Positions 1 to 8,526 of a stretch of 64,000 bases of DNA are shown here, one piece after another. This stretch comes from Acidobacteriota bacterium (GTDB lineage: Bacteria; Acidobacteriota; Blastocatellia; UBA7656), in NCBI GenBank assembly GCA_038040445.1, contig JBBPIG010000002.1:321847-385846 (forward strand). The letters are read 5' to 3'. The stretch's first letter is position 1, and every line of letters starts with the position of its first letter. Position numbers and translations under genes: made by a program. Under the pieces are notes generated by a model. That model made no database searches, was not told the DNA's origin, and saw only the letters and a program-made list of their open reading frames with translations.

Positions 1-824
1 CGGTTGAATCCGGCTCGCCGCATCCCGCCGAGCAGTTGATCGTCCTCGGCGAGGTTGACGCTGGCTTCGGTGATGAAGGTGAACGGACGGCCATGCCGCT
101 CCTGCCACTCAGCCAGGTCGGGCAGCAGTTTTTTGACGTTCTTCTTGTTCCCGATGAAGTTGTCATCGACGATAAATACCGTCCCGCGCCATCCGGTGTC
201 GCGTAGCGCGTCCAGCTCTAGCAGCATCTGCTCGTTGCTTTTCGTTCGCGGAACCCGGCCATAAATTTCGATGATATCGCAGAACTCGCAATTGAAGGGA
301 CAGCCGCGCGAATATTGAACAGACATCGCGCTGTAGCGCCTCATATCGGCAAGCTTGAAGTCAGGAATCGGCGTTAGCGCCATCGCCGGACGCTCGGGCG
401 CTTCGTACACAGCTCGAGCCTCGCCGCGCTCGAGGTCACGGATGATGTCGGGTAAAGTCTCTTCGGCTTCGCCCAGCACGACGTGATCGGCTCCCTCTAA
501 CGGTTGCAAGGTGGTGGTGACGAACGGGCCTCCGACGACGACTCGCTTGCCTAGCGACTTGCTCAGCTTGACCACACTCTTGAGCGAGTCCTGTTGAACA
601 ATCATCGCGCTGGCAAAAACAACATCGGCCCATTCAACGTCCTTTTGCTTCAACGAGCGCACGTTCATGTCCACCAGCCTTCGCTCCCAGGATTCGGGCA
701 GCATCGCCGAAACTGTCAGCAGTCCCAGGGGTGGAAAAGCAGACTGCTTGCCCTCGAATGACAGCGCGTGCTTGAAGCTCCAATAGGTCTCCGGAAATTC
801 CGGATAGACGAGCAACACCTTCAT
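1..824 (-). CDS. B12-binding domain radical SAM protein (C-terminus beyond window)
   Basis: The frame opens at an ATG behind a GGAGAC Shine-Dalgarno and stays open for about 274 codons to the window edge, so the C-terminus is missing. The N-terminal ~130 residues (starting [15 protein letters not shown], later [10 protein letters not shown]) look like the Rossmann-type cobalamin-binding domain. C175-x3-C179-x2-C182 (in [12 protein letters not shown]) is the radical SAM [4Fe-4S] cluster motif. Members of this class methylate or rearrange unreactive carbons, and the hopanoid C2-methylase HpnP belongs to a related group. hpnCDE lie about 37 kb away, but nothing here identifies the substrate. The gene lies downstream of, and on the same strand as, the haem/copper array, separated by 121 bp. 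Confidence 0.85.
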   Translation of the reverse strand, partial: MKVLLVYPEFPETYWSFKHALSFEGKQSAFPPLGLLTVSAMLPESWERRLVDMNVRSLKQKDVEWADVVFASAMIVQQDSLKSVVKLSKSLGKRVVVGGPFVTTTLQPLEGADHVVLGEAEETLPDIIRDLERGEARAVYEAPERPAMALTPIPDFKLADMRRYSAMSVQYSRGCPFNCEFCDIIEIYGRVPRTKSNEQMLLELDALRDTGWRGTVFIVDDNFIGNKKNVKKLLPDLAEWQERHGRPFTFITEASVNLAEDDQLLGGMRRAGFN

Positions 825-945
825 AATTGAGGTCTCCTTCCTCTACCAAGCGTTGGAGGATATTAGACTCCAGAAAGGGCAATCTTCACAACTACTTTGG
901 GTATTATTTCCATACTTCGGCTTGTCCAACGCCGAGCTGACGGTG

Positions 946-2289
946 TCAGCGCGTGGTCACACCCTCAGTGAGGGCGCGGTTGCTCGCGACTAGAAGCGCA
1001 CACAGCGGGTCCGCAGTCAGCTCGGACCATCGCACCGATTTAGGTGGATTGCTCGCGTTGTTCTGATTGTCTTCGGAGTTGTCGAAGTAGGCAATCACTT
1101 CGACTCGCGTGCCCTTAGGCAAGGCGACGGGCTGCTTGAAGTAATAGGTTGGCTCCCAGTCAAACTGATAGCCGCGAGTCCATATCAGCACTTCCTCCGA
1201 GCCATCGGGCCGGTATGCAGTCGCCTGAAGTGAAACGACCAGCGGATGCACGTTCGGGCGAATCGCGATTGCTTCTGTGTCGCCCGGCGTCGTGAACGAC
1301 AGCTTCAATCGATGAAACTCAGCGCCGACAGGAATGATTGCGTCAGGATTGGTGATTGCGAACTCCTGAACCTGTTTGCGCGGCGGAGTCTTTGCAAAGT
1401 AGAGGCCGACCGCGCTCACGTCTTTGCTTGCTTCGGCCGAGCCGCGATAGTGAATCTTGACTGCTATGCGAGAGCCGGCGGGCAGCAGCCGTGCGACACC
1501 ATCATCAAACCGGACCGTCTTCTGCCCTGGCATCCATGTCGCAAGCACTACCGCATTCGCTGGATCCGCAGGAGAGGCCGCTTCTTCGTTCTTGACAGGC
1601 ATCATCGGCGGCGGCTGCACGCCCACATTGTTTTTCAAAACGTACAGTGCCGCACAGTGGACCACTGATCCGTTGCCGGGTTGCAAATCAATTGCTGTCA
1701 ACCAACGGTCTTCTTTCAAGTGAGTCGGCAGTTCGAAGGTCCGGTACTGGTTGGCATCGGCCTCAATCTTCGATTCGATCTCCGGCTTGAGAATAAGATC
1801 GGGTGTGCCCAACTGCCAGTCATTCGAGAACAACGGGGCTGCCGGCAAGTCTTTATCGTCACCTTTGGGCGCGCCGCCTTCGACCCAATTAACTATCAAG
1901 TCTACGTCGCGTTGCGTCAGCGAAGGCGCGTTGCGGAATTCGCCGTAGCCTTTAGCCGCGGGCCACAGCGGCATTCGCTTCTCGAGAATTTCCTCTTTGA
2001 TGGCCTTCGCCCACGGGCGGGCTTCGTCGTAGGTAGCTAGCGACATAGCTATGCCGCCGGTGTGATGACATCCCAAACAACTCCGCTGCAAGGTGCGCAC
2101 GACTTCTTTGTTGAACCTGACTTTTGTCGTTATCGGCTCGTGCGCGGAAGTGAAGGCAAAAGGCAAAAGGCAAAAGGCAAAAGTAAGAACACTGAGCAAA
2201 GAGCGTCTGAGTGGGTGGGCCCGCGGCAGCCACGACGCCGAGCCTGGCGCCGCTACTTTTGCCTTTTGCCTTTTGCCTTTTGCCGTCAT
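946..2289 (-). CDS. Secreted c-type cytochrome / degenerate PHM-like copper protein (last gene of six-gene array)
   Basis: 447 residues. A c-type haem motif CLGCH (71-75) is followed by the same PHM-like two-domain module as the five upstream paralogs. The copper ligands are eroded: the paralogs' VVHH is VVHC, the HMH is reduced to NVH, and the Met of the EMM motif is gone (PLCALL). IHYRG keeps one His. Copper monooxygenase activity is therefore doubtful, although haem binding should persist. The first ~50 codons coincide with a perfect 31-bp inverted repeat: one arm encodes the Lys-rich n-region and the other the hydrophobic core FAFCLLPFAF of the signal peptide. No alternative in-frame ATG lies before the haem motif. 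It may have been recruited as an electron carrier or a structural partner. Confidence 0.8.
   Translation of the reverse strand: MTAKGKRQKAKVAAPGSASWLPRAHPLRRSLLSVLTFAFCLLPFAFTSAHEPITTKVRFNKEVVRTLQRSCLGCHHTGGIAMSLATYDEARPWAKAIKEEILEKRMPLWPAAKGYGEFRNAPSLTQRDVDLIVNWVEGGAPKGDDKDLPAAPLFSNDWQLGTPDLILKPEIESKIEADANQYRTFELPTHLKEDRWLTAIDLQPGNGSVVHCAALYVLKNNVGVQPPPMMPVKNEEAASPADPANAVVLATWMPGQKTVRFDDGVARLLPAGSRIAVKIHYRGSAEASKDVSAVGLYFAKTPPRKQVQEFAITNPDAIIPVGAEFHRLKLSFTTPGDTEAIAIRPNVHPLVVSLQATAYRPDGSEEVLIWTRGYQFDWEPTYYFKQPVALPKGTRVEVIAYFDNSEDNQNNASNPPKSVRWSELTADPLCALLVASNRALTEGVTTR
2155..2284. repeat. Foldback element, GGCAAAA heptamer family, inside a CDS
   Basis: Perfect 31-nt arms (2155-2185 and 2254-2284). 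Each arm is four tandem GGCAAAA heptamers plus GTA, with a 68-nt spacer. The element lies wholly within the 5' coding end of the degenerate cytochrome gene. A related but imperfect element is at 45534-45613. Confidence 0.9.
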
Positions 2290-2373
2290 ATTACTCGGGC
2301 CGACCCAACCGTGCAGGTTGAATCGGCCCTTTGATTCTAACCGAAAGTTCTAAGCGAGAGAATCAGACCGCTG

Positions 2374-3597
2374 CTACTGTTTGTTCTGGCTGACGTCGAC
2401 CTTGCTTTGCGGAGCGTCGACGGTGTAGCTCATCCAGCCGATCATCATCTCTTCCCAAGTCTGATCGCCCCAGCGCACTTCCTTCTTCGGATCGGGGTTA
2501 TACTTGTTCTTCTCCGAGTTGTCGAAGTGAGCAAGGCAGTCGATGCGCGTGCCCTTCGGCGCGGCCAATGTCTCTTTCAGCACATAGTAGGTCTGCCACG
2601 CAAAGTCATACTTCGGCACCGACAGCAGAACTCTCGTCGTGCCGTCCGGGAACGTCGCGCGAAACTCAAAGTCCTTACCGCGATAATGCATATGCGGCAT
2701 CAGAGAGTAGACGTGCGAGTCCTGAGTGAATGTGTAGGACGACTCGACGCGATAGTTCGGATCGCCCGGCGGAATCGCGAACCTTGCGTTCATAATCGGC
2801 CGCGTCATGATCTCGGCCTTTGGCGGCTCCTTCGAGAAAACGAATCCAACGTAAGACTTGTCCTTCGTTTCCGTCCCGTTCGGCGTGTAGTGAACCTGGA
2901 AGATCAGATCCGAGCCGGCGGGTATCTTGCGCGCGAGTCCTTTGCCGATTACCGCGGGCTGCTCGCCCGGCGCGTAGCCGACTATCAAGCGCTGCGGGTC
3001 TTTCGCGCTTTGGGCGAAGACGATTATATGATGCACGACGCCGCGTTCGCCCGGACGAATCTCGGCTGCTTGAATGTACATATCCTGTTTGAAGTTGGTT
3101 GGGACCTTGAAGTATTTGTACTCGACGACGCCGCTTGCAGGCACGGTGAATTCCTGAGGCAGATAGAAGACGACGTCCGGCTTGCCAATGTTCCACCCGC
3201 CTGCGAACTGCGGCGACGGTGGCAGGTCCCTGGGATTGCCTTCCTTCGCGCCTTGATCGACCCAGGTTACGATTGTGTCGATGTCCTTCTGCGAGAGCCG
3301 GCGGTCGTTCTCGAAAGTACCGTAGTGCGGGTCGGCGTGCCAGGGCGGCATCACACCGGTCGCGACCTTTTCTTTGATCGACTTCGCCCACGGCCGCGCG
3401 TCCTTGTAGCTCAACAGCGACATCGGCGCGATCTCGCCGGGTCGATGGCACCCTACGCAGTTGTTATTGAAGATCGGCGCGATGTCCTTAGCGAACGTAA
3501 CGTTGCTCTTCTTCACATCGGGACCGCTGGCTACAGCAACAGCACAGAAAGCTCCCAGGAAAAGAGCGGTGATCGAGGCTCCCAGAGTTCTTTTCAT
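2374..3597 (-). CDS. Secreted c-type cytochrome fused to PHM-like copper monooxygenase module
   Basis: 407 residues. The start is the ATG behind GGAGAGAAGG; an upstream in-frame ATG overlaps that ribosome site and is rejected. Signal peptide to about residue 24, then CVGCH (47-51) for covalent haem. Next come the signature ligands of copper type II ascorbate-dependent monooxygenases: HH (189-190), QVHY (H236), HMH (302-304) and EEMM near the C-terminus. In PHM/DBM these bind CuH and CuM. The shortest intact paralog of the array, and it lacks the glycine-rich insert present in the next three genes. Predicted periplasmic. Fusion to a cytochrome suggests electrons arrive through haem rather than free ascorbate (inference). 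Substrate unknown. Confidence 0.85.
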   Translation of the reverse strand: MKRTLGASITALFLGAFCAVAVASGPDVKKSNVTFAKDIAPIFNNNCVGCHRPGEIAPMSLLSYKDARPWAKSIKEKVATGVMPPWHADPHYGTFENDRRLSQKDIDTIVTWVDQGAKEGNPRDLPPSPQFAGGWNIGKPDVVFYLPQEFTVPASGVVEYKYFKVPTNFKQDMYIQAAEIRPGERGVVHHIIVFAQSAKDPQRLIVGYAPGEQPAVIGKGLARKIPAGSDLIFQVHYTPNGTETKDKSYVGFVFSKEPPKAEIMTRPIMNARFAIPPGDPNYRVESSYTFTQDSHVYSLMPHMHYRGKDFEFRATFPDGTTRVLLSVPKYDFAWQTYYVLKETLAAPKGTRIDCLAHFDNSEKNKYNPDPKKEVRWGDQTWEEMMIGWMSYTVDAPQSKVDVSQNKQ

Positions 3598-3715
3598 CCT
3601 TCTCTCCTTCGCTTCAAACAAGATACTTTGCCCTGGAAAATCATCGGGCGACCTTGGCGTCTAAGATACCGCAGTGAACGTCTGCATGCTACCGGATTGA
3701 TGACGAGCGCAAAGC

Positions 3716-5371
3716 CTATTTACCTGCGCCGCTCGAAGCTGTCTTGTTCACTCTCTTCGCGCGCAGCTTCATGCCATTGATCTCAAAGATAAGCTCGGTT
3801 ACGTCGCCCCGCTCATTCTTCACGAAGGTAACTTGCGCGTCGATGACCGTGAAAAAGAACTTGGTCTCGGATTCAGGGAACGCTTCCACCTTACCCTGTC
3901 CTGGCACCGAGAACATCAGCTTGTCGCCTTCCCTGATGATCGTGAAAAGCTGCGGGCCGATCGCGTATTCGCCCGCGTATGTGTCGTACGTCTTGAGGTC
4001 GATCTTCGCGACCTTGCGGGCTCGCGCCGCCGAGACGTAGTCGAAGTACCCGACCATCATTTCGTCATAGGTCGGGTCTCCAAATCGCACCGTCTTCGTA
4101 GGATCAGGGTTGTATTTGTTCTTCTCCGAGTTGTCGTAGTGAGCGGTGACCAGCATCTTCGTCCCTTTTGGAAGTAGGAGCGGTTTCTCGAGCTTGTACA
4201 ACGTCTGCCAGTTGAAGTCGTAATTGGGAACGAAGAGCACCGTCTCGCGCCTGCCGTCTGGATAGATCGCTTCGTATTTCATGTCCTTCCCACGCAGGTG
4301 CATGTGCGGAAGGAAGGTGAACAGCTCGACATCGCGGCTGAAGGTGTAACAAGCCTTGACCTCGTGGTTGTCGGCGCCCGCGGGAATCTTGAAGTAGTGA
4401 TTGATAACGCCGAACGACGTGAGCACTTTCTCGGGCGGACCCTTGGCGAAGAACAGCCCCACGCTGCTGCGGTCTTTCTCAACCTTGCCGGTCGTCTTCG
4501 AGTAATGAACCTGAAGGACTATATTCGAGCCAGCGGGAATCGACTTGGCCGTGCCCGGAGGAAACACATCCATATCTTTGCCGGGGGTGTAGAAGCACAA
4601 GGGGAACCCAAGACCTTCCTGGCCGCTGCCGCGAGCGAGCCCGCCGTTGGGCGCGCTGCAGCCGTCATCGTAGGCCGGCGCGTCCAGCTTCGCGCGAACC
4701 AACGTACCATCCTGATAGAAAATGGACTGGGCGCTTGGACGGCCCCCAGTGCTCTTCCATTGAGCCAGCATCTGCGGAGTCTGTATGAACGCGATGACGT
4801 GATGTACGACCTTCCTGTTGCCGGGATGAATCTCAGCGGCCTGAATCCACACATCCTCTTTGAAGCTGGTCGGCATAGTGAAGTTGATGTACTCGTCGGA
4901 ACCGCTGGCTTCGATGGTGTAATCCTCTTGCATCGAGAGAACTACATCGGGTTTCCCGATCTTCCAATCTGTGGGGAAGGTAGGCTGGGCCGGAAGGTCT
5001 TTTGCGCTGCCTTCTTTCGCTCCTTGATCGACCCAGGCGACGATCGTATCGATGTCCTGCTGCGTTAGCGTGCGGTCGTTCGAGAACTGACCGTAGTGCG
5101 GATCCGCGTGCCAGGGCGGCATCTGGCGAGTGACCACTTTCTCTTTGATCGAGCGGGCCCACGCCCTCGCGTCCTTGTAGGTCAGCAGCGACATCGGCGC
5201 CATATCGTTCGGCCGATGGCAGTCAGCGCAGTTCTTGTACAAGATCGGCGCGACGTCTTTCGTAAAGGTTACGGCCTTCTTCGAATCGCTCGCGTCGATC
5301 GTCGGTGAAAGAAGAAAACAAAACGCTGTTAAGGCTGTTCCGGCAAACAAGAGTGTAATCGCTTTCTTCAT
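3716..5371 (-). CDS. Secreted c-type cytochrome / PHM-like copper monooxygenase with extra C-terminal domain
   Basis: 551 residues, the longest of the six paralogs. Signal peptide, CADCH haem motif near residue 50, then RKVVHHVIAF, VHYSK, PHMHLRGKDM and DEMM, so all expected copper ligands are present. It differs by a C-terminal tail of about 85 residues (from DTYAGEYAIG onward) that resembles the small beta-barrel DUF3471-type domain often found after beta-lactamase-like proteins. Ribosome site GAGGAG before ATG. The 118-bp gap to the next gene and 142-bp gap to the previous one are compatible with one operon. The middle insert with paired Cys and Gly-rich segments is shared with the two genes upstream. 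Confidence 0.85.
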   Translation of the reverse strand: MKKAITLLFAGTALTAFCFLLSPTIDASDSKKAVTFTKDVAPILYKNCADCHRPNDMAPMSLLTYKDARAWARSIKEKVVTRQMPPWHADPHYGQFSNDRTLTQQDIDTIVAWVDQGAKEGSAKDLPAQPTFPTDWKIGKPDVVLSMQEDYTIEASGSDEYINFTMPTSFKEDVWIQAAEIHPGNRKVVHHVIAFIQTPQMLAQWKSTGGRPSAQSIFYQDGTLVRAKLDAPAYDDGCSAPNGGLARGSGQEGLGFPLCFYTPGKDMDVFPPGTAKSIPAGSNIVLQVHYSKTTGKVEKDRSSVGLFFAKGPPEKVLTSFGVINHYFKIPAGADNHEVKACYTFSRDVELFTFLPHMHLRGKDMKYEAIYPDGRRETVLFVPNYDFNWQTLYKLEKPLLLPKGTKMLVTAHYDNSEKNKYNPDPTKTVRFGDPTYDEMMVGYFDYVSAARARKVAKIDLKTYDTYAGEYAIGPQLFTIIREGDKLMFSVPGQGKVEAFPESETKFFFTVIDAQVTFVKNERGDVTELIFEINGMKLRAKRVNKTASSGAGK

Positions 5372-5447
5372 ACTAAGGCTCCTCTTCCCCTAGCCTAACG
5401 AGCCCGGCGGCGTCGCGCCAGTCTCCAGTTTCTCTCTTATACACTAC

Positions 5448-5486
5448 GCGCCGGCCACGGCAAAGCTTCTTTGCCGTGACCGGCGC
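5448..5486. repeat. Tight foldback hairpin (18-bp stem, 3-nt loop)
   Basis: Arms 5448-5465 and 5469-5486 (GCGCCGG..ACGGCAAAG) match with one mismatch around a CTT loop. The hairpin lies between two genes of the six-gene array. No T-run follows on either strand, so it is not a classic terminator; it could be an mRNA processing or stability hairpin, or a REP-like unit. Confidence 0.85.
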
Positions 5487-5513
5487 CCATTGTTCGCAGT
5501 GCTAGATTCAAGA

Positions 5514-6962
5514 TTACTTACCGCTAGCCCTCGCTGCGTCAGGCTTCGGAGCCTTCATCGGGTTGTCGATCGTGATGTCCATCCAACCGATCATCATTTC
5601 ATCGTAAGTCGGATCGCCCCACCTGACATCCTTCTTCGGATCGGGGTTGTACTTGTTCTTTGTCGAGTTGTCGAAGTGAGCGGTCACGATTAACTTCGTG
5701 CCCTTGGGAATATTCACCGGCCGTTTCAACCAGTAAACCGACTGCCAGTTGAAGCTGAACTTCGGCACCCACAACAGCGTCTCGCGTTTTCCGTCGGGAT
5801 AGATAGCCTCATACTTCATGTCTTTCCCGCGAAGGTGCATGTGAGGCATGTAGTTGATCACTTGAATGTCGCGCGGGACCGTCTGGCACGCGACGACTTC
5901 GTGGTTGCCGTCGCCTGCCGGAATCTTGAACGTCACGTTGGCGGCCGCGCTGGTGAGGACCATCTTGTCCGGAGGCTGCTTGGCGAAGATCAACCCAATG
6001 CTGGTGCGATCAGTCACAGACTCTTTGAGCGAGCCCCTGAAAGCGGAGTAGTGCATCTGGAACATCAGAGTCGAACCAGCCGGAAGTCGCTTGGCGGTGC
6101 CGGGAGGATAAGCAGTGTTCCCCGTTCCCGGCGCGAAGCCGGCCAGCAGCATCCCCTCGTTCTCACCTTCACCGTTCCCGCCTGGCTGCCGGCCGCCCGC
6201 GACTTTCTGGTCGCAAGTGTTATCAATCACCGGCGCGTCCATTTTTACGCGTCTCAGATTTCCGTCCAGATAGAACAACCCCGAACCGCCTGCGGCGCGT
6301 TTTCCGAGCTTCTCGCCCTTAGCCTTCGCGTCTTCGACCCGCTTGGCCATCATCTGCGGAGTCTGGATGAAAGCGATCACGTGATGCACGACTCGCCTGT
6401 TGCTGGGATGTATCTCGGCCGCCTGTACCCAGACGTCTTCCTTGAAATTGGTCGGGATGAAGAAGTTGATGTATTGATCCGGATCGTCCGGCTTGACTAC
6501 ATGCTCTTCGGCCATCTGAAGCACGACGTCCGGCTTGCCGACTTCCCATCCGCCGCCGACAACCTCGGGCATCTTCGGGAGGTCCTTTGCGTTGCCTTCT
6601 TTGGCGCCCTGATCGACCCAGGCAACAACCGTGTCAATGTCTTTCTGGGCCAACCTGTGATCGTTCGTGAATTCCCCGAAAGCCGGGTCGGGGCTCCAGG
6701 GCGGCATCTCGCGATTGACTACTTTCTCTTTGATCGAGCGAGCCCACGGCCTCACTTCCTTGTAGCTGAGCAGCGTCATCGGCGCGATGTCGTTTGGCCT
6801 GTGGCACACGGCGCAATTGTTATACAGGATCGAGGCCACATCCTTGGAAAACGTGACTGCCTTTGCCGTGCCCGGTCCACTGGCGCGCGTCAACGGCGAG
6901 AAAATAAACCCGAGCACCGCCAGGCACCCCAGTCCAACACTCATCGAAATCGCTTTCTTCAT
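5514..6962 (-). CDS. Secreted c-type cytochrome fused to PHM-like copper monooxygenase module
   Basis: 482 residues. The start is the ATG behind AAAGGGGACTA; an in-frame ATG nine codons upstream has no ribosome site. Order: signal peptide, CAVCH haem motif (~res 50), a WVDQGAKEGN segment common to the array, RRVVHHVIAF (CuH ligands), FQMHYSA, PHMHLRGKDMKYE (CuM ligands) and DEMMIGW (Met ligand). A Gly-rich insert (AGGRQPGGNGEGEN) sits in the middle. All the family's copper ligands are present, so it is probably active. No c-type maturation genes are in the window. Confidence 0.85.
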   Translation of the reverse strand: MKKAISMSVGLGCLAVLGFIFSPLTRASGPGTAKAVTFSKDVASILYNNCAVCHRPNDIAPMTLLSYKEVRPWARSIKEKVVNREMPPWSPDPAFGEFTNDHRLAQKDIDTVVAWVDQGAKEGNAKDLPKMPEVVGGGWEVGKPDVVLQMAEEHVVKPDDPDQYINFFIPTNFKEDVWVQAAEIHPSNRRVVHHVIAFIQTPQMMAKRVEDAKAKGEKLGKRAAGGSGLFYLDGNLRRVKMDAPVIDNTCDQKVAGGRQPGGNGEGENEGMLLAGFAPGTGNTAYPPGTAKRLPAGSTLMFQMHYSAFRGSLKESVTDRTSIGLIFAKQPPDKMVLTSAAANVTFKIPAGDGNHEVVACQTVPRDIQVINYMPHMHLRGKDMKYEAIYPDGKRETLLWVPKFSFNWQSVYWLKRPVNIPKGTKLIVTAHFDNSTKNKYNPDPKKDVRWGDPTYDEMMIGWMDITIDNPMKAPKPDAARASGK

Positions 6963-7028
6963 TAGTCCCCTTTGCCGCGCTACGCGCAACCTCTGGTGAA
7001 TCGAAACAGCCGCGCGACCATCAAGCTA

Positions 7029-8462
7029 TTACTTTCGCGCGGTCGCGTCCGGCTTCTCCATCCTGGAGGAGCCGTCTACATAGTATTCCATCCAACCTAT
7101 CATCATTTCTTCGTAGGTCGGGTCGCCCCAGCGAATCGTCTTCGCCGGATCGGGATTGTATTTGTTCTTGTCCGAGTTATCGAAGTGCGCCGTAACGATC
7201 AACTTCGTGCCTTTCGGCAGGGAAACCGGCCGCTTCAAATAATACATAGTCTGCCAGTTGAAGCTGAACTTCGGAACCGACAGTAGCGTTTCCTTACGTC
7301 CGTCCGGATAGATGACGTCGTAGCGCATGTCCTTGCCACGAAGATGCATGTGAGGCATGTAGCTGGTCAAGCGTACATCCGCGTCGAACGTGTAGCACGC
7401 AGTCACCTCATGATTTCCATCACCGGCTGGGAGCTTGAAGTAATGATTCTGAATCCCAACCGTATTCAAAGACTTCTCAGGCGGCTTGTTCGCGAAGTGC
7501 AGTCCCAGCCTGGTTCGATCGCCCTGCGCGCCATCGAATTTGCCGCCGTAGCTCGAGTAATGCATCTGAAACACCAGCATCGAACCCGCCGGTACCTTCT
7601 TTGCCGTGCCGGCCGGAAAAACATCTATACCCTTTCCCGGCGCGTACCCGGCCAGAAACAGCCCAAACACGTCGCCGCCTTCGCTGGCGCTCGGGCGCTT
7701 AAAAGCCGACCCGCCGTTCGGGTTGCCGCAGCCGTCGTCAATTACCGGTGCGTCCGCCTTTACCTTGAGCAGCGTCCCGTCGCGATAGAAGACGTCGCTC
7801 TGCATCACAGCGCGGGCGCGGCCTTCACCCTTCTTGAACTGCTCGATCATCTCAGGTGTCTGGATGAAGGCGATTACGTGATGAACGACCTTCCGGTTCC
7901 CTGGAAGAATCTCTGCGGCCGATACCCATTTGTCTTCTTTGAAGTTCGTGGGAACGATGAAGTTCTCTATCGTGTCCGGCATTCCTGGTTTGACGGTGAA
8001 GTCTTTGCCGATATCGAACACCGCATCGGGCTTGCCTAACCGCCAACCACCCGTTGAGGTGAACTCGGGGACCGGCTGCAGGTCCTTTGCGTTACCCTCT
8101 TTCGCTCCTTGATCGACCCAGGCGACGATCGTGTCGATGTCCTTCTGAGCGAGCCGATGATCGTTGGTGAACTCGCCGTATTTCGGGTCGGGACTCCAGG
8201 GCGGCATCTCACGCGTCAGCACTTTTTCTCTTATCGAACGCGCCCAGGGCCGAGCCTCCTTGTAGCTCATCAACGCCATTGGGGCGATGTCGTTCGTGCG
8301 ATGGCACTCCGCGCAGTTCTTGTAAATGATCGGCGCCACATCCTTGTTGAAAGTAACTTCCTTTTTGCTGCCAGAGCTTGCGCTGATCGAAGCCGACAAC
8401 ATCATGCTTGCCGCCAGTATCCCAGCCACCAGCACCATCGAAACCGACAAGGTTCTTTTCAT
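7029..8462 (-). CDS. Secreted c-type cytochrome fused to PHM-like copper monooxygenase module
   Basis: 477 residues. The start is MKRTLS, behind GGGAGGGC; the frame can be extended 39 codons upstream, but that stretch overlaps the end of the preceding gene and lacks signal-peptide character. Signal peptide, CAECH haem motif, RKVVHHVIAF, FQMHYSS, PHMHLRGKDMRYD and EEMMIGW are all present. A central insert (DDGCGNPNGGSAF) resembles that of two neighbours. It is separated by 64-66 bp from the genes on each side, which supports co-transcription. Very similar to the 5514-6962 protein, as expected of a recent tandem duplicate. Confidence 0.85.
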   Translation of the reverse strand: MKRTLSVSMVLVAGILAASMMLSASISASSGSKKEVTFNKDVAPIIYKNCAECHRTNDIAPMALMSYKEARPWARSIREKVLTREMPPWSPDPKYGEFTNDHRLAQKDIDTIVAWVDQGAKEGNAKDLQPVPEFTSTGGWRLGKPDAVFDIGKDFTVKPGMPDTIENFIVPTNFKEDKWVSAAEILPGNRKVVHHVIAFIQTPEMIEQFKKGEGRARAVMQSDVFYRDGTLLKVKADAPVIDDGCGNPNGGSAFKRPSASEGGDVFGLFLAGYAPGKGIDVFPAGTAKKVPAGSMLVFQMHYSSYGGKFDGAQGDRTRLGLHFANKPPEKSLNTVGIQNHYFKLPAGDGNHEVTACYTFDADVRLTSYMPHMHLRGKDMRYDVIYPDGRKETLLSVPKFSFNWQTMYYLKRPVSLPKGTKLIVTAHFDNSDKNKYNPDPAKTIRWGDPTYEEMMIGWMEYYVDGSSRMEKPDATARK

Positions 8463-8526
8463 CTTCAAGCCCTCCCGAAGTTCCACTTCGTGTTTGCTTT
8501 GCGTCAGTGTCTCCACGACGACGGCG

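Noticed and set aside
2407-3780. 457-codon plus-strand frame opposite the second haem/copper gene; similar long frames oppose the other copies
   Set aside because: Arg/Val/His-rich shadow translations of high-GC genes, without start signals or domains.
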